64,000 bases of DNA from Salicibibacter cibi (lineage in GTDB: Bacteria > Bacillota > Bacilli > Bacillales > Marinococcaceae), in assembly GCF_016495865.1 (NCBI RefSeq), contig NZ_CP054706.1, positions 1,240,001-1,304,000 on the forward strand, in the 5' to 3' direction. The notes under the pieces are model-generated. The model ran no database searches and was not told where the DNA came from. It saw only the letters and a program-made list of their open reading frames with translations. This document shows positions 1 to 8,067 of the stretch, piece after piece. The position numbers and the translations under genes are program-made. Every line of letters begins with the position of its first letter. Within the stretch, counting starts at the first letter, position 1.

Positions 1-717
1 TATCGCGGGCGTTTGCAGTTAAAAATTGCCCGGATACGACCGGTAAGCGATCAAGATCAAGTGAAAATAGAGGATCTCGTACCGACGGCCCCTATGAAAA
101 AAACGGATATGTTTGAACACATCAATCAGTTTGTTTTTGATATCGAAAACGCTAAAATCCAACGAATGACACGTTTTTTGCTTAAAAAGCACCAACATGC
201 ATTTTTGGACGCTCCGGCAGCAACGAGAAATCACCATGAGTTTATGTCCGGACTTGCTTATCACGTCGTATGTATGCTTCAGCTCGCCCAATCGGTTGTG
301 CAATTGTATCCCAGTTTGAACAAAGATTTGCTTTATGCCGGGATCATCTTACACGATCTTGGCAAAGTGCGAGAATTGTCGGGACCGATTGACACGGAAT
401 ATACGATTGAGGGAAACCTGATCGGGCATATCTCTCTTATGGCTGCAGAAATCCGGCAAACAGCCTCTGAATTGAAAATTGAAGGGGAAGAACCGATGTT
501 GCTGGAACACCTTATTCTAAGCCACCACGGAAAAGGAGAATGGGGAAGCCCGAAACCTCCGCTTTTACGAGAAGCGGAAATTCTGCACTATATCGATAAT
601 CTTGATGCAAAAATGAATATGATGGATCGGGCGTTGGGAAAAACCGAAGAGGGCCATTTCACAGAACGTATCCCCGCTTTGGAAAATCGGACATTTTACA
701 AGCCGAAAAATATTTAA
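1..717 (+). CDS. yhaM: 3'-5' exoribonuclease YhaM, 5'-truncated by window edge
   Basis: The reading frame is open from base 1, so the gene starts outside the window; about 238 residues are visible against roughly 314 in B. subtilis YhaM. The N-terminal OB-fold nucleic-acid-binding part is mostly missing. The visible part is the HD phosphohydrolase domain: HDLGKVREL holds the metal-binding HD pair, followed by a second histidine motif ([15 protein letters not shown]) and a C-terminal YIDNLDAKM segment. The family degrades RNA and ssDNA in a metal-dependent 3'-to-5' manner in the cytoplasm. It is followed by yhaL and then convergent prsA, the same neighbourhood as in B. subtilis, which supports the assignment. 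Confidence 0.93.
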   Translation, partial: YRGRLQLKIARIRPVSDQDQVKIEDLVPTAPMKKTDMFEHINQFVFDIENAKIQRMTRFLLKKHQHAFLDAPAATRNHHEFMSGLAYHVVCMLQLAQSVVQLYPSLNKDLLYAGIILHDLGKVRELSGPIDTEYTIEGNLIGHISLMAAEIRQTASELKIEGEEPMLLEHLILSHHGKGEWGSPKPPLLREAEILHYIDNLDAKMNMMDRALGKTEEGHFTERIPALENRTFYKPKNI

Positions 718-783
718 AAGAGCATACAAGCCCTTCCGCCCTCATAAAGTAAAAGAAGAGGATTCGCAGAAGGGGTGGTCGAT

Positions 784-1050
784 TTGCAAGAACGGTCCAA
801 ACGTATGCTGTTAACGCTTGTGATTATATTCCTAGGACTCGCAGTGCTGCAAAGGTTTACATCGGATGTAGCGATAACGACGATTCCGTGGTGGGTAACG
901 GTGTTAATTTTGGCTGCAATCGTTTCCGGATATATGTGGATTCGGACAAGTCTTGAAGACAAAAAGGCAGAAGCGGAATGGATTGAACAAGAAGGGCGTG
1001 TCTACATTCGCAGAATGGAGCATGAACGCCAGCAACGGCAAGAACAATAA
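784..1050 (+). CDS. yhaL: YhaL-type small membrane protein (sporulation-associated)
   Basis: A small protein of about 88 residues with two predicted membrane segments near the N-terminus (LLTLVIIFLGLAVL and WWVTVLILAAIVSGYMW), followed by a charged, probably helical cytoplasmic tail rich in Glu, Arg and Gln. The start is uncertain. A GTG at 775 touches the AGAAGGGG ribosome site at 767-774, whereas the in-frame TTG at 784 has normal spacing and is preferred. Its place between yhaM and prsA matches B. subtilis yhaL, annotated as a sporulation protein of unknown mechanism. The identification rests on synteny and general architecture. Confidence 0.75.
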   Translation: MQERSKRMLLTLVIIFLGLAVLQRFTSDVAITTIPWWVTVLILAAIVSGYMWIRTSLEDKKAEAEWIEQEGRVYIRRMEHERQQRQEQ

Positions 1051-1051
1051 G

Positions 1052-1080
1052 AAGCACCTCCAACCATTTGGGAGGTGCTT
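1052..1080. terminator. bidirectional terminator between yhaL and prsA
   Basis: A perfect 10 bp stem AAGCACCTCC / GGAGGTGCTT encloses a 9-base loop and lies between two convergent stop codons (1050 and 1084). A-rich and T-rich flanks allow it to serve both strands. Confidence 0.85.
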
Positions 1081-1083
1081 TCC

Positions 1084-2007
1084 TTATTGCATGGGTTCTG
1101 CCTCGGATTCTTGCAGCCAACCTTCATATTCGCTGTCCATGATTTCAATATCGGACTCTTCCATGAGTTCCTGGATGACCTCTTCTGGCATTTTAGACTG
1201 TTCTTGTGTCAGTCTTGATTCGATTTCTTCTTCAAGCTCTTCATACGTTTCATTTCGGTCCAGGACTTCGATGATATGATAACCCATCTGTGATTCCACG
1301 GGATCGCTAATCTCTTCTATATCCAGCTCAAATGCAGCCTCAGCGAAATTTTCATCCATTTGGTGTCCTTCTTGAGGGAACGCTCCCACATTTCCGCCTT
1401 CCGGAACACTTGCCGTATCCTCGGAATACTCCTCAACAGCATCCTCGAAACTCATCTCGCCTTCAAGTTCGTTTAAAACTTCTTCGGCTGTTTCCACATC
1501 CTCGACGAGAATATGCCTGACTTCCACTTCGGTCAGTTCTTCTTCATTTTCTTCATAATAATCTTCTTTATCTTCTTCCGTAATGTCCACTTCCGCGGTG
1601 GACAGCTCCTCAATTACGACTTGGGGGAGCAAGAAATCTTCTTTCAGTTCATCGACGGAATCTACAGGGATCTGCAATTGCATTTGCAACATCTCCAGCA
1701 ATTGCTCGTCATCTTCGACGCCCATCTGTTCACGCATGTCCTCAAGTTCCGCGTCAACTTCTTCATCTCCGATATCCAGTTCTTCTGCCTGCTCCCTTAG
1801 GATAGTGTCTTGGACCATCTGGTTGAATAGCTCAGGGCCAAATTCATTTTTTAGTTCATCCGTAAATGCTTCTTCCGTCAATGAAGTTCCATCGATGTTG
1901 GCAATTTCCTCGCCGGAGTCGTTATCTGCATCTCCGTCATCATTGCATGCGGATAGCGCAATAGTTCCTGTTATGCATGCCGCCAGGGCAATTTTTGTTT
2001 TTTTCAA
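1084..2007 (-). CDS. prsA: foldase lipoprotein PrsA (peptidyl-prolyl isomerase)
   Basis: 307 residues. The N-terminus MKKTKIALAACITGTIALSAC is a lipoprotein signal peptide with lipobox LSAC, placing the mature protein on the outer face of the membrane. An N-terminal SurA-like chaperone region is followed by a parvulin-type PPIase domain at roughly residues 160-255, with the hallmark stretches VEVRHILVED, FPQEGHQMDENF and SQMGYHIIEVLD. PrsA assists folding of secreted proteins after Sec export. The mature chain is extremely acidic, with Glu/Asp runs throughout, as expected for an extracytoplasmic protein in a salty environment. It is convergent with yhaL and shares its terminator. Confidence 0.95.
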   Translation of the reverse strand: MKKTKIALAACITGTIALSACNDDGDADNDSGEEIANIDGTSLTEEAFTDELKNEFGPELFNQMVQDTILREQAEELDIGDEEVDAELEDMREQMGVEDDEQLLEMLQMQLQIPVDSVDELKEDFLLPQVVIEELSTAEVDITEEDKEDYYEENEEELTEVEVRHILVEDVETAEEVLNELEGEMSFEDAVEEYSEDTASVPEGGNVGAFPQEGHQMDENFAEAAFELDIEEISDPVESQMGYHIIEVLDRNETYEELEEEIESRLTQEQSKMPEEVIQELMEESDIEIMDSEYEGWLQESEAEPMQ

Positions 2008-2146
2008 TTTTTGTACACTCCCTATTCGTCTGAAACGTACGATTTAAAAACTTCATGGATTAGAAACAAGTTTACCATACCATAAAAAGATCGTGAGAAA
2101 AAACAAATATGTAGGTAGAACGCCCAATCGACTTGACCTATCCCTA

Positions 2147-2155
2147 CATAAGATA
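2147..2155 (+). promoter_or_regulatory. possible sigma-K/E-type -10 element before the YjcZ genes
   Basis: CATAAGATA fits the mother-cell sigma-K -10 pattern CATANNNTA and lies 27 bases upstream of the first yjcZ-like ATG, whose family is sporulation-associated. No transcript data support it. Confidence 0.4.
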
Positions 2156-2181
2156 ACTCAGGAATGGGAGGAGGTGGCATC

Positions 2182-2271
2182 ATGTCAGCTGGTTATGGAT
2201 ATGGCGGTGGCTTTGCGCTCATCGTTGTCCTGTTCATTCTGCTTATTATCGTAGGTGCCTCTTGGTTCTAA
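2182..2271 (+). CDS. YjcZ-family sporulation mini-protein 1
   Basis: A 29-residue protein: a Gly/Tyr-rich head (MSAGYGYGGG) then a single hydrophobic segment FALIVVLFILLIIVGASWF. This is the signature of the YjcZ family of tiny sporulation membrane proteins. An upstream GGGAGGAGG gives a strong ribosome site with ATG at 2182. The next gene encodes a near-duplicate, so the two probably form a sporulation-phase pair. The exact function of the family is unknown. Confidence 0.8.
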   Translation: MSAGYGYGGGFALIVVLFILLIIVGASWF

Positions 2272-2295
2272 ATTTTAAAGAAGGAGGAAATAACC

Positions 2296-2400
2296 ATGGG
2301 TTACGGTGCTGGTTATGGCGGAGGTTTCGCACTTCTCGTCGTATTATTCATCCTGCTTATTATCATTGGAGCTTCCTGGGGAGGTTACGGTGGTTGGTAA
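2296..2400 (+). CDS. YjcZ-family sporulation mini-protein 2
   Basis: 34 residues: MGYGAGYGGG head, membrane segment FALLVVLFILLIIIGASW, then a Gly/Tyr/Trp tail (GGYGGW) absent from the preceding paralogue. The AAGGAGG ribosome site lies at 2281-2287 and the gene starts 24 bases after the stop of the first copy, so the two are co-transcribed. High identity in the membrane segment indicates a tandem duplication. The terminator follows at 2432. Confidence 0.82.
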   Translation: MGYGAGYGGGFALLVVLFILLIIIGASWGGYGGW

Positions 2401-2431
2401 GCACACACATTGAATAGTTCCGCAGTTTTAT

Positions 2432-2460
2432 GGGTTGGTGCCGTGAGCGCCAACCCTTTC
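2432..2460 (+). terminator. terminator of the YjcZ pair
   Basis: Stem GGGTTGGTGC (2432-2441) pairs with GCGCCAACCC (2447-2456) with one G-U pair, loop CGTGA, followed by a short T-rich tail. Confidence 0.75.
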
Positions 2461-2464
2461 TAAT

Positions 2465-2647
2465 TTAAATGACTAAAAGTCTCACATATGTAGAAACGAG
2501 AAGAATCATAATGAGCACATTTATGGTTGTGAACACGTTGGGGATCTTCTCTTCTGTCATTTCTTTTTGTTCGACAAGGGAATTAGTCATGGTATTAATG
2601 ATAACTAAGTAAACAGCAGCGCAGAATATAAATATAAGAATAGACAT
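2465..2647 (-). CDS. small two-helix membrane protein, unknown function
   Basis: About 60 residues starting MSILIFIFCAAVYLVII; a GGAGG site with a 7-base gap favours this ATG over an upstream TTG at 2671. Two hydrophobic helices (residues about 2-18 and 40-58) are separated by a charged loop containing EQKEMTEEK. I do not recognise the family. It is convergent with the YjcZ pair. The ribosome site and the two-helix pattern argue that it is real. Confidence 0.55.
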   Translation of the reverse strand: MSILIFIFCAAVYLVIINTMTNSLVEQKEMTEEKIPNVFTTINVLIMILLVSTYVRLLVI

Positions 2648-2699
2648 GCCGGAACCTCCAATTACCTCCAAGATACATCACTTGGCTTTACTTTAACAA

Positions 2700-2950
2700 A
2701 CATTGGGGAAAAATGATAGCCGAAGCTCATGAAAGCTCAGGGTAAAGTGAACGTACAACAATTTATTAATCGAAATAAGGTTCGTTTCTTCCAAACGGAA
2801 GGAGCGCTACTTCGAAAAGGTTTAGAAACGGGAGGTGATCACAAGCGGAGGGAATAGATACTTTCAGGTCTCCGACACAGTGCTTATGTGGACTTTGATG
2901 AGACCGTTCATGAAAGCCGCATTCATCGTGTGATATGATGAGGGCATCTT
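2700..2950 (+). other. unexplained intergenic region with nested hairpin
   Basis: About 250 bases with no confident gene. It contains a nested inverted repeat: CTTTCA (2861-2866) with TGAAAG (2911-2916), GGTCTC (2867-2872) with GAGACC (2900-2905), and CACA (2876-2879) with TGTG (2887-2890). An ideal Shine-Dalgarno sequence GGAGGTGATC sits at 2831-2840 without a usable start codon at normal spacing. A weak 36-codon frame (GTG 2747 to TAG 2857) is also open. It lies upstream of the DUF2140-like gene. Confidence 0.4.
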
Positions 2951-2971
2951 GATTTGCAAAGGGTGAATGGG

Positions 2972-3541
2972 ATGAACTGGAAGTGGGCTTTTTTTATTCT
3001 CATAGGTGTCAACATCGTCGTTATCGCAAGCTTCTGGTTTCTTCTTTCCCCGATCGGTTCTGATTTAGCACCGGAGGAAATATCGGAAGGAGAGACCCCT
3101 CCCCCAGAGGAAGAAGCGCTTTTTACGGCTGAGACGTCGTTAGATCAAATTAGTGCCTATATGCGTTCGGAAACGGATGATGCCGTTGATATCCATATGG
3201 AAGAAGGCGAAATCGTTTTTACGGGCAGGTATACGTTTTTTGGGATGGACGTTGATCTTAATCTCTATTTGATTCCAACCGTATCGGATAGCGGAAATTT
3301 GCGTCTCGAAGAAAACGGAATGTCCATCGGATCTCTCAATTTGCCGTCTTCGGCCGTGCTGAGGGTCGTCGGAGAACAAGCTGATCTCCCTGAATTTGTT
3401 CACGTTTATCCTCAAGAAGGGATGATCGATGTGCATGTAAACGACATTGATATTGGGGACGATCTTTTCTTGCGCATCGGCACTTCCGAACTGGAAAATG
3501 GCTTGATCCCCCTGGAAGGCGTGTACGGTGATGACCAGTGA
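2972..3541 (+). CDS. YpmS-like DUF2140 membrane-anchored protein
   Basis: About 189 residues from ATG 2972. One N-terminal membrane helix (WAFFILIGVNIVVIASFWFLL) is followed by an acidic linker (PEEISEGETPPPEEE) and an extracytoplasmic beta-rich domain. The patterns ADLPEFVHVYPQEGMIDVHVN and GRYTFFGMDVDLNLYLIP resemble the YpmS/DUF2140 family, thought to be an exported lipid- or envelope-associated domain; its function is not established. An upstream TTG at 2954 is in frame but badly placed relative to AAAGGG. It is probably monocistronic. Confidence 0.65.
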   Translation: MNWKWAFFILIGVNIVVIASFWFLLSPIGSDLAPEEISEGETPPPEEEALFTAETSLDQISAYMRSETDDAVDIHMEEGEIVFTGRYTFFGMDVDLNLYLIPTVSDSGNLRLEENGMSIGSLNLPSSAVLRVVGEQADLPEFVHVYPQEGMIDVHVNDIDIGDDLFLRIGTSELENGLIPLEGVYGDDQ

Positions 3542-3574
3542 AAAAATCACTACACGCTTTTGGGGCGTGTAGTG
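3541..3574 (-). terminator. terminator of serC
   Basis: Perfect 10 bp stem CACTACACGC / GCGTGTAGTG with a 7-base loop. Read on the minus strand it is followed by a run of six T residues, so it terminates the hit-serC transcript. Confidence 0.85.
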
Positions 3575-3595
3575 TGCTGAGATCTTTTATGCTTT

Positions 3596-4702
3596 TTATC
3601 GGTGCTTTTGTTGAAAAGAAACCATGAAATCACGAAGGGCTTCGCATGATTCAAGAGATACGGCGTTATAGATCGAAGCGCGGCATCCTCCTACGGACCG
3701 GTGTCCGTTTAAACCGCTGAATTTCCTATCTTTTGCCTCTTCAAGGAAGCGCTTTGTCAACTCCTCCGTTGGCAGCGTAAAAGTGACATTCATGTTTGAA
3801 CGGCTGGACGGATGCGCATGCCCGCGATAAAACCCGTCGCTTTCATCAATGGCGTCATACAAGAGGGTGGCTTTGTTCCGGTTGCGGGTTTCCAACGCTT
3901 GGAGCCCCCCGTTTGCTTCAATCCACTGTAACGTGTTTTTCAACATGTATACCGCAAAAGTCGGCGGTGTATTATACAGAGAGGCTTTTTCTGCATGGGT
4001 GCTATAGCGCAAGATTGCCGGGACATTACGGGCGATTGTTTTCGTCTTTTCGAGCAATGGTTTCGAAATGATCACGAGCGTGACCCCGGAAGGGCCGATA
4101 TTTTTTTGGGCTCCAGCGTAAATGAGGTCAAAATTCTCAACGGGAAAAGAGCGGCTGAATATGTCGCTGGACATGTCAGCAATGACAGGCGCTTCCCATT
4201 CGGACATTCTTGTGAAATCTTGCCAAGCTGTTCCGTAGATCGTATTGTTGGATGTCACGTGAATGTAGGCATCATCAGCAGCGGTTTCGATGGTTTCGAA
4301 ATCGGGTACGCGTTTATAATTGTTATCTTCTCCACTCGCGCCGCTATACGTTTTCCCTAAGTGATCGGCTTCTTTTTTTGCCTTTTCCGACCAAGATCCC
4401 GTCAATATGTAATTGGCCTTTTGGTCCGGCGATAACAGATTATAGGGAACCATGGCAAACTGGAGGCTCGCGCCCCCCTGCAATAGTAAAACCTCATAGG
4501 CATCACTGATTCCGAGTAGGCGTTTGACCGTTGCGATGGCTTCGTGATGGACGTGTTCGTAGCTTTCGCCGCGATGACTGTGTTCCATAATGGACATGCC
4601 GGTTCCGTTATAATTTTCAAGTTCGGAAGCCGCTTGCCGGAGAACCTCCGCCGGAAGAGCGGCAGGGCCGGCGTTAAAGTTATGAATGTTTTCCTTTGTC
4701 AT
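3596..4702 (-). CDS. serC: phosphoserine aminotransferase
   Basis: 368 residues from the ATG at 4702, which follows AGGAGGT by 8 bases; a TTG at 4720 is in frame but overlaps that site. It is a fold-type I PLP enzyme converting 3-phosphohydroxypyruvate and glutamate to phosphoserine in serine biosynthesis. Diagnostic features are NFNAGPAALP at the N-terminus, GGASLQFAMVP, VTSNNTIYGTAW, ADMSSDIFSR, the PLP-lysine motif YAGAQKNIGPSG, and the C-terminal GHRSVGGCRASIYNAV. It lies 21 bases downstream of hit on the same strand, likely one operon. Confidence 0.96.
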   Translation of the reverse strand: MTKENIHNFNAGPAALPAEVLRQAASELENYNGTGMSIMEHSHRGESYEHVHHEAIATVKRLLGISDAYEVLLLQGGASLQFAMVPYNLLSPDQKANYILTGSWSEKAKKEADHLGKTYSGASGEDNNYKRVPDFETIETAADDAYIHVTSNNTIYGTAWQDFTRMSEWEAPVIADMSSDIFSRSFPVENFDLIYAGAQKNIGPSGVTLVIISKPLLEKTKTIARNVPAILRYSTHAEKASLYNTPPTFAVYMLKNTLQWIEANGGLQALETRNRNKATLLYDAIDESDGFYRGHAHPSSRSNMNVTFTLPTEELTKRFLEEAKDRKFSGLNGHRSVGGCRASIYNAVSLESCEALRDFMVSFQQKHR

Positions 4703-4723
4703 TTCCAGAACCTCCTGCAATGC

Positions 4724-5149
4724 TTACGCCATGTTTGATTGAACGGCTTGTGCGTAGGACTTTAAATCTTCATTAGAGTATTTGTCACTGTTATCCGCCC
4801 AATTGTAAAGCACTTCTTGGCCGTACCGGGGGATGAAATGCAAATGATAGTGAAAGATGGTTTGATCCGCTTTTTGACCGTTGTTATTCGCAATATTTAT
4901 GCCTTCAAAATTGAACGTTTCCTTTAACGCGCGGGCAATTTTCGGTGCTTTTGTGAACAACTTCGCGGCCGTTTCTTCCTGTAACTCGAAAATAGTAGCC
5001 TGATGGTCTTTTGGGATCAACAACGTGTGGCCTTCCGTCACTTGACTTAGATCCAAAAACGCGACGGCGTCATCGTCTTCATAAATTTTGTGCGACGGGA
5101 TTTCCCCTGAGACAATTTTACAAAAGATGCAATCGGAATGGGCAGACAT
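4724..5149 (-). CDS. hit: HIT-family nucleotide-binding protein Hit
   Basis: 141 residues with the histidine triad HYHLHFIPR near position 100 and the N-terminal CIFCKIVSGEIPS segment that in this family supplies two zinc-binding cysteines. Such Hint-type proteins hydrolyse purine phosphoramidates and related nucleotide adducts. AAAGGAGG precedes the ATG. As in B. subtilis, hit is divergent from ecsA; here it leads directly into serC. Confidence 0.94.
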   Translation of the reverse strand: MSAHSDCIFCKIVSGEIPSHKIYEDDDAVAFLDLSQVTEGHTLLIPKDHQATIFELQEETAAKLFTKAPKIARALKETFNFEGINIANNNGQKADQTIFHYHLHFIPRYGQEVLYNWADNSDKYSNEDLKSYAQAVQSNMA

Positions 5150-5237
5150 GGCAACGTCCTCCTTTTAGAAATGGAATTACTGTCTATGATATCAAACGTT
5201 CCCGCAGTTGCCCACTACGTTTTTTTCACCTCTCTAT

Positions 5238-5266
5238 TTCCAATTTATGCGGACAGAAGGTACAAT
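5238..5266 (+). promoter_or_regulatory. candidate promoter of ecsABC
   Basis: TACAAT at 5261-5266 resembles a sigma-A -10 box with a weak upstream TTTCCA-like -35, located 36 bases before the ecsA start. Confidence 0.45.
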
Positions 5267-5302
5267 AGGATAGAGAAGTAGACGTTGCAAGGGGGAACGC
5301 AA

Positions 5303-6046
5303 ATGGCATCATTGCTGAATGTGGAAGGCGTGACAGGGGGGTACAGCCCGAGGAAACCGGTAATTGAAGGCGTTTCTTTTCAGGTAAAAGCCGGAGAAAT
5401 TGTTGCTTTAATTGGCCTGAACGGTGCCGGAAAAAGCACGACAATCAAGCATATTTTAGGGTTGTTGGAACCCCTGGACGGCCGCATTGAAATCCGGGGG
5501 CAAACGAAAGATGACGATATAGACAGATACAGAAAAACGATGGGCTATATTCCGGAGACACCGATCCTTTACGAAGAATTAACGCTTTGGGAACACCTTC
5601 GTTTGACTGCGATGGCTTATGGAATCGAGGACGACACATGGCAAAAACGTGCCGAGATGTTAATTGAAACGTTTCGCATGAAAAAAATGACCCATTGGTT
5701 TCCCAGCCATTTTTCTAAGGGGATGCGGCAAAAGGTGATGGTCATGTGCGCGTTTCTTGTTGAACCGAACCTGTATGTCGTTGATGAACCATTTGTGGGC
5801 TTGGATCCGGTAGGTATTCAATCTTTGTTGGAACAAATGGTTATGATGAAGGAAAATGGCGCCGGGATTTTGATGAGCACCCATATCCTTACAACGGCGG
5901 AAAAACATTGCGATCGTTTTATTTTGTTGCATGACGGCCACGTCTATATGCACGGAACGATGGAAGAGTTGAGGCAGCAAGCCGGGATGCCGGAAGCGGA
6001 TTTGGACACCCTATACATTGAAATGACGAAGGAACCATCCGTATGA
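5303..6046 (+). CDS. ecsA: ABC transporter ATP-binding protein EcsA
   Basis: 247 residues from ATG 5303, preceded by AAGGGGG. Complete ABC ATPase: Walker A GLNGAGKSTT, Q-loop region ETPILYEEL, a variant signature FSKGMRQKV, Walker B YVVDEPFVGLDP and switch histidine STHIL. With EcsB it forms the Ecs exporter, which in B. subtilis affects protein secretion, competence, sporulation and membrane proteolysis through RasP. It overlaps ecsB by 4 bases (ATGA), indicating translational coupling. Confidence 0.96.
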   Translation: MASLLNVEGVTGGYSPRKPVIEGVSFQVKAGEIVALIGLNGAGKSTTIKHILGLLEPLDGRIEIRGQTKDDDIDRYRKTMGYIPETPILYEELTLWEHLRLTAMAYGIEDDTWQKRAEMLIETFRMKKMTHWFPSHFSKGMRQKVMVMCAFLVEPNLYVVDEPFVGLDPVGIQSLLEQMVMMKENGAGILMSTHILTTAEKHCDRFILLHDGHVYMHGTMEELRQQAGMPEADLDTLYIEMTKEPSV

Positions 6047-7266
6047 ATCCGGGAGATCTCTGGCGTGAACGTGCACAAGATTACTGGAATGTAGCCATTC
6101 GTTACATACGTTTGATGGCGACTGGCGGATTGATGGTCGCGATTTACGGAACGCTGTTGATTATCGGCGTTTACTACCAATCATTTCTTGATTGGCTTCC
6201 CGCTGATTTTCCGGTTTTGCAAATTCTCACGGTACTGTTTGCCTTTTTGCTTACCCGCAGTCCGGTGCGCACATTTATAAAAGAAGGAGACCTTGTTTTC
6301 CTGCTTCCATTTGAAGCACATCTGGGTCCTTATATGCGCAGATCGTTGCTGTATAGCTGGATCATGCAAAGCGTGGTTATCTTTTTCCTTTTATTTTTGC
6401 TGGCGCCACTTTATATCGAGCGGATGCCGGGCGATACTTTGGCTTTGGCCATTGTAATGGGCGCGCTGATTTTGGCGAAATTATGGAACGTTGTAGCGGA
6501 ATGGGGAGAACTCCGCCAACAATTTTCCGTCTCCCATTGGCGCCATCGCTGGCTTCGTTTCGCCGTTAATCTCGTATTGGTCTTTTTTCTGTTGCAAACC
6601 GATTGGGGGTTTGCCCTTGCTATCGCGATCATTATGATGGTCGTTTTAGGCGTGTATTACCGGCAAATGTATGCCAACCATTTTCTCAAGTGGGAGACAT
6701 TGCTTCAGCAAGAACATCGGCGTTTAAATGCTTTTTATCGATTCGCCAACGCTTTTACCGACGTGCGGCATGTGAAATCACCGGTGCACAGACGACGTTG
6801 GCTAGCCAACCAATTTGATCGTGTGAATCATCGAAAGGCAAATACGTATATATATTTATATGGGAAAACATTTGCCCGCTCCGGGGATTATTTCGGTGTT
6901 TTTATTCGATTGTCCCTTGTCGGAGGACTATTAATTTATGCTTCTCCGGAAGCATGGGATTGGTTAGTCGTCGTCATCGTCGGCCTGTTTATTTATATGA
7001 CAGGAGCGCAGTTGGCCCCCATTTATTCTCACCATGATATTTTGTTGTGGCCGTCCATTTATCCTGTGCCCGATCTTATTCGAAGACGCGCGCTTAAAAC
7101 GCTCCTCCGAGGCCTTCTGTTCGTGCAAACCTTTTGGTTTACGGTGATTGCTGCATTAACGCCGCTTTCAATGACCATCGCTGTGCTAACGTTGTTGGCT
7201 GGAGTAGCGGTCAGTTTCTATTTCACGGAATTTAAACTGAAAAAATCCATCGAGGAAAAATTATAA
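6043..7266 (+). CDS. ecsB: ABC transporter permease EcsB
   Basis: 407 residues, strongly hydrophobic, with several paired membrane segments (for example around residues 25-45, 55-68, 100-145, 170-205 and 285-400) separated by Arg/Lys-rich cytoplasmic loops. FVNLVLVFFLLQTDWG-type helices and the RRWLANQFDRVNHRKANTY region fit EcsB of Bacillaceae. It forms the membrane part of the Ecs exporter. Its start codon overlaps the ecsA stop. Confidence 0.93.
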   Translation: MNPGDLWRERAQDYWNVAIRYIRLMATGGLMVAIYGTLLIIGVYYQSFLDWLPADFPVLQILTVLFAFLLTRSPVRTFIKEGDLVFLLPFEAHLGPYMRRSLLYSWIMQSVVIFFLLFLLAPLYIERMPGDTLALAIVMGALILAKLWNVVAEWGELRQQFSVSHWRHRWLRFAVNLVLVFFLLQTDWGFALAIAIIMMVVLGVYYRQMYANHFLKWETLLQQEHRRLNAFYRFANAFTDVRHVKSPVHRRRWLANQFDRVNHRKANTYIYLYGKTFARSGDYFGVFIRLSLVGGLLIYASPEAWDWLVVVIVGLFIYMTGAQLAPIYSHHDILLWPSIYPVPDLIRRRALKTLLRGLLFVQTFWFTVIAALTPLSMTIAVLTLLAGVAVSFYFTEFKLKKSIEEKL

Positions 7267-7282
7267 AGGGAGGGGAAACTCT

Positions 7283-8038
7283 ATTTCGACTTCCTATGAA
7301 ACTGCGGCAAAAGTGGAGATGAACGAATGGCGAAGAAAGGTGTCAAAAAATCCATCGATGACGAAGACTTGGACGAAAGGGTTTCAAAATAAAATCAATC
7401 AACGTATCCCGGATCGTGTGCATCAAACGGTAGCCTCGGCACTTCGAACCATGATCGAGACGACCCTTAACGGTTCCGATTATGTAACAGCGACGGAACC
7501 GCTTAAAGCGGGGACATTAAAAGACCGGGAAGAAGAACTGGATGAAACTATTCGTAGGTATAAGCGGACTGCCAGTATTGAGGGGGCGGGAACAGGGTTC
7601 GGGGGCGTTTTTTGGGGCATGACAGACTTCCCGCTGCTTTTGGCGATTAAAATGCGTTTTTTATTCACAGCTGCCCATCTCTACGGCTTTGATCCCGTAA
7701 GGATGGAAGAACGCCTTTTCTTGTTGCAAGTCTTTCAAATGGCGTTTTCAGGAAATAAAAACAAGCAGGAGACCCTTACGCGCATTGACGATTGGGAAGG
7801 GTTTACGAATGATTTTCCCGGAGCGTTAACAGCTGACGAGGCAATGGATTGGGTTACGTTTCAATTAGAGTATCGCGATTTTATTGATGTGCCGAAAACA
7901 TTGCAGCTAATTCCCGGTTTCGGCGCAATTGTCGGGGCAACGATCAATTATCACTTTCTTGATCTACTGGGAGAAGCGGCAAAAAATTGTTATCGGATCC
8001 GTTGGTTTGAAGAAAGAAAAAATCCGGCCGAAGGGTGA
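7283..8038 (+). CDS. ecsC: EcsC family protein with probable ATT start
   Basis: About 251 residues if translation begins at ATT 7283. AAGGGAGGGG at 7266-7275 is an excellent ribosome site 7 bases before this ATT, and no ATG, GTG or TTG lies within reach of it in frame. The first conventional start, GTG 7313, has no ribosome site. The extra residues (STSYETAAKVEMNEW) correspond to the helical N-terminus seen in other EcsC proteins. The protein has EcsC landmarks including INQRIPDRVHQTV, a Gly-rich TGFGGVFWGMTDFPLLLAIK, and LIPGFGAIVGATINYHFLDLLG. EcsC is a membrane-associated protein of unknown biochemical function. Confidence 0.9.
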   Translation: MSTSYETAAKVEMNEWRRKVSKNPSMTKTWTKGFQNKINQRIPDRVHQTVASALRTMIETTLNGSDYVTATEPLKAGTLKDREEELDETIRRYKRTASIEGAGTGFGGVFWGMTDFPLLLAIKMRFLFTAAHLYGFDPVRMEERLFLLQVFQMAFSGNKNKQETLTRIDDWEGFTNDFPGALTADEAMDWVTFQLEYRDFIDVPKTLQLIPGFGAIVGATINYHFLDLLGEAAKNCYRIRWFEERKNPAEG

Positions 8039-8057
8039 ATACCGGCCGGACTTTTTT
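8023..8057 (+). terminator. terminator of ecsABC
   Basis: Perfect stem TCCGGCCG (8023-8030) / CGGCCGGA (8043-8050) followed by CTTTTTTT. The ecsC stop codon lies in the loop. Confidence 0.9.
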
Positions 8058-8067
8058 TATTCTATAT

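Noticed and set aside
1583..2047. 154-codon Ser-rich frame antisense to prsA
   Set aside because: It is the reverse reading of the Glu/Asp-rich PrsA codons.
2861..2918. Hairpin as a glycine or T-box riboswitch
   Set aside because: Neither the glycine riboswitch core nor the T-box GGTGGTACCGCG sequence is present.
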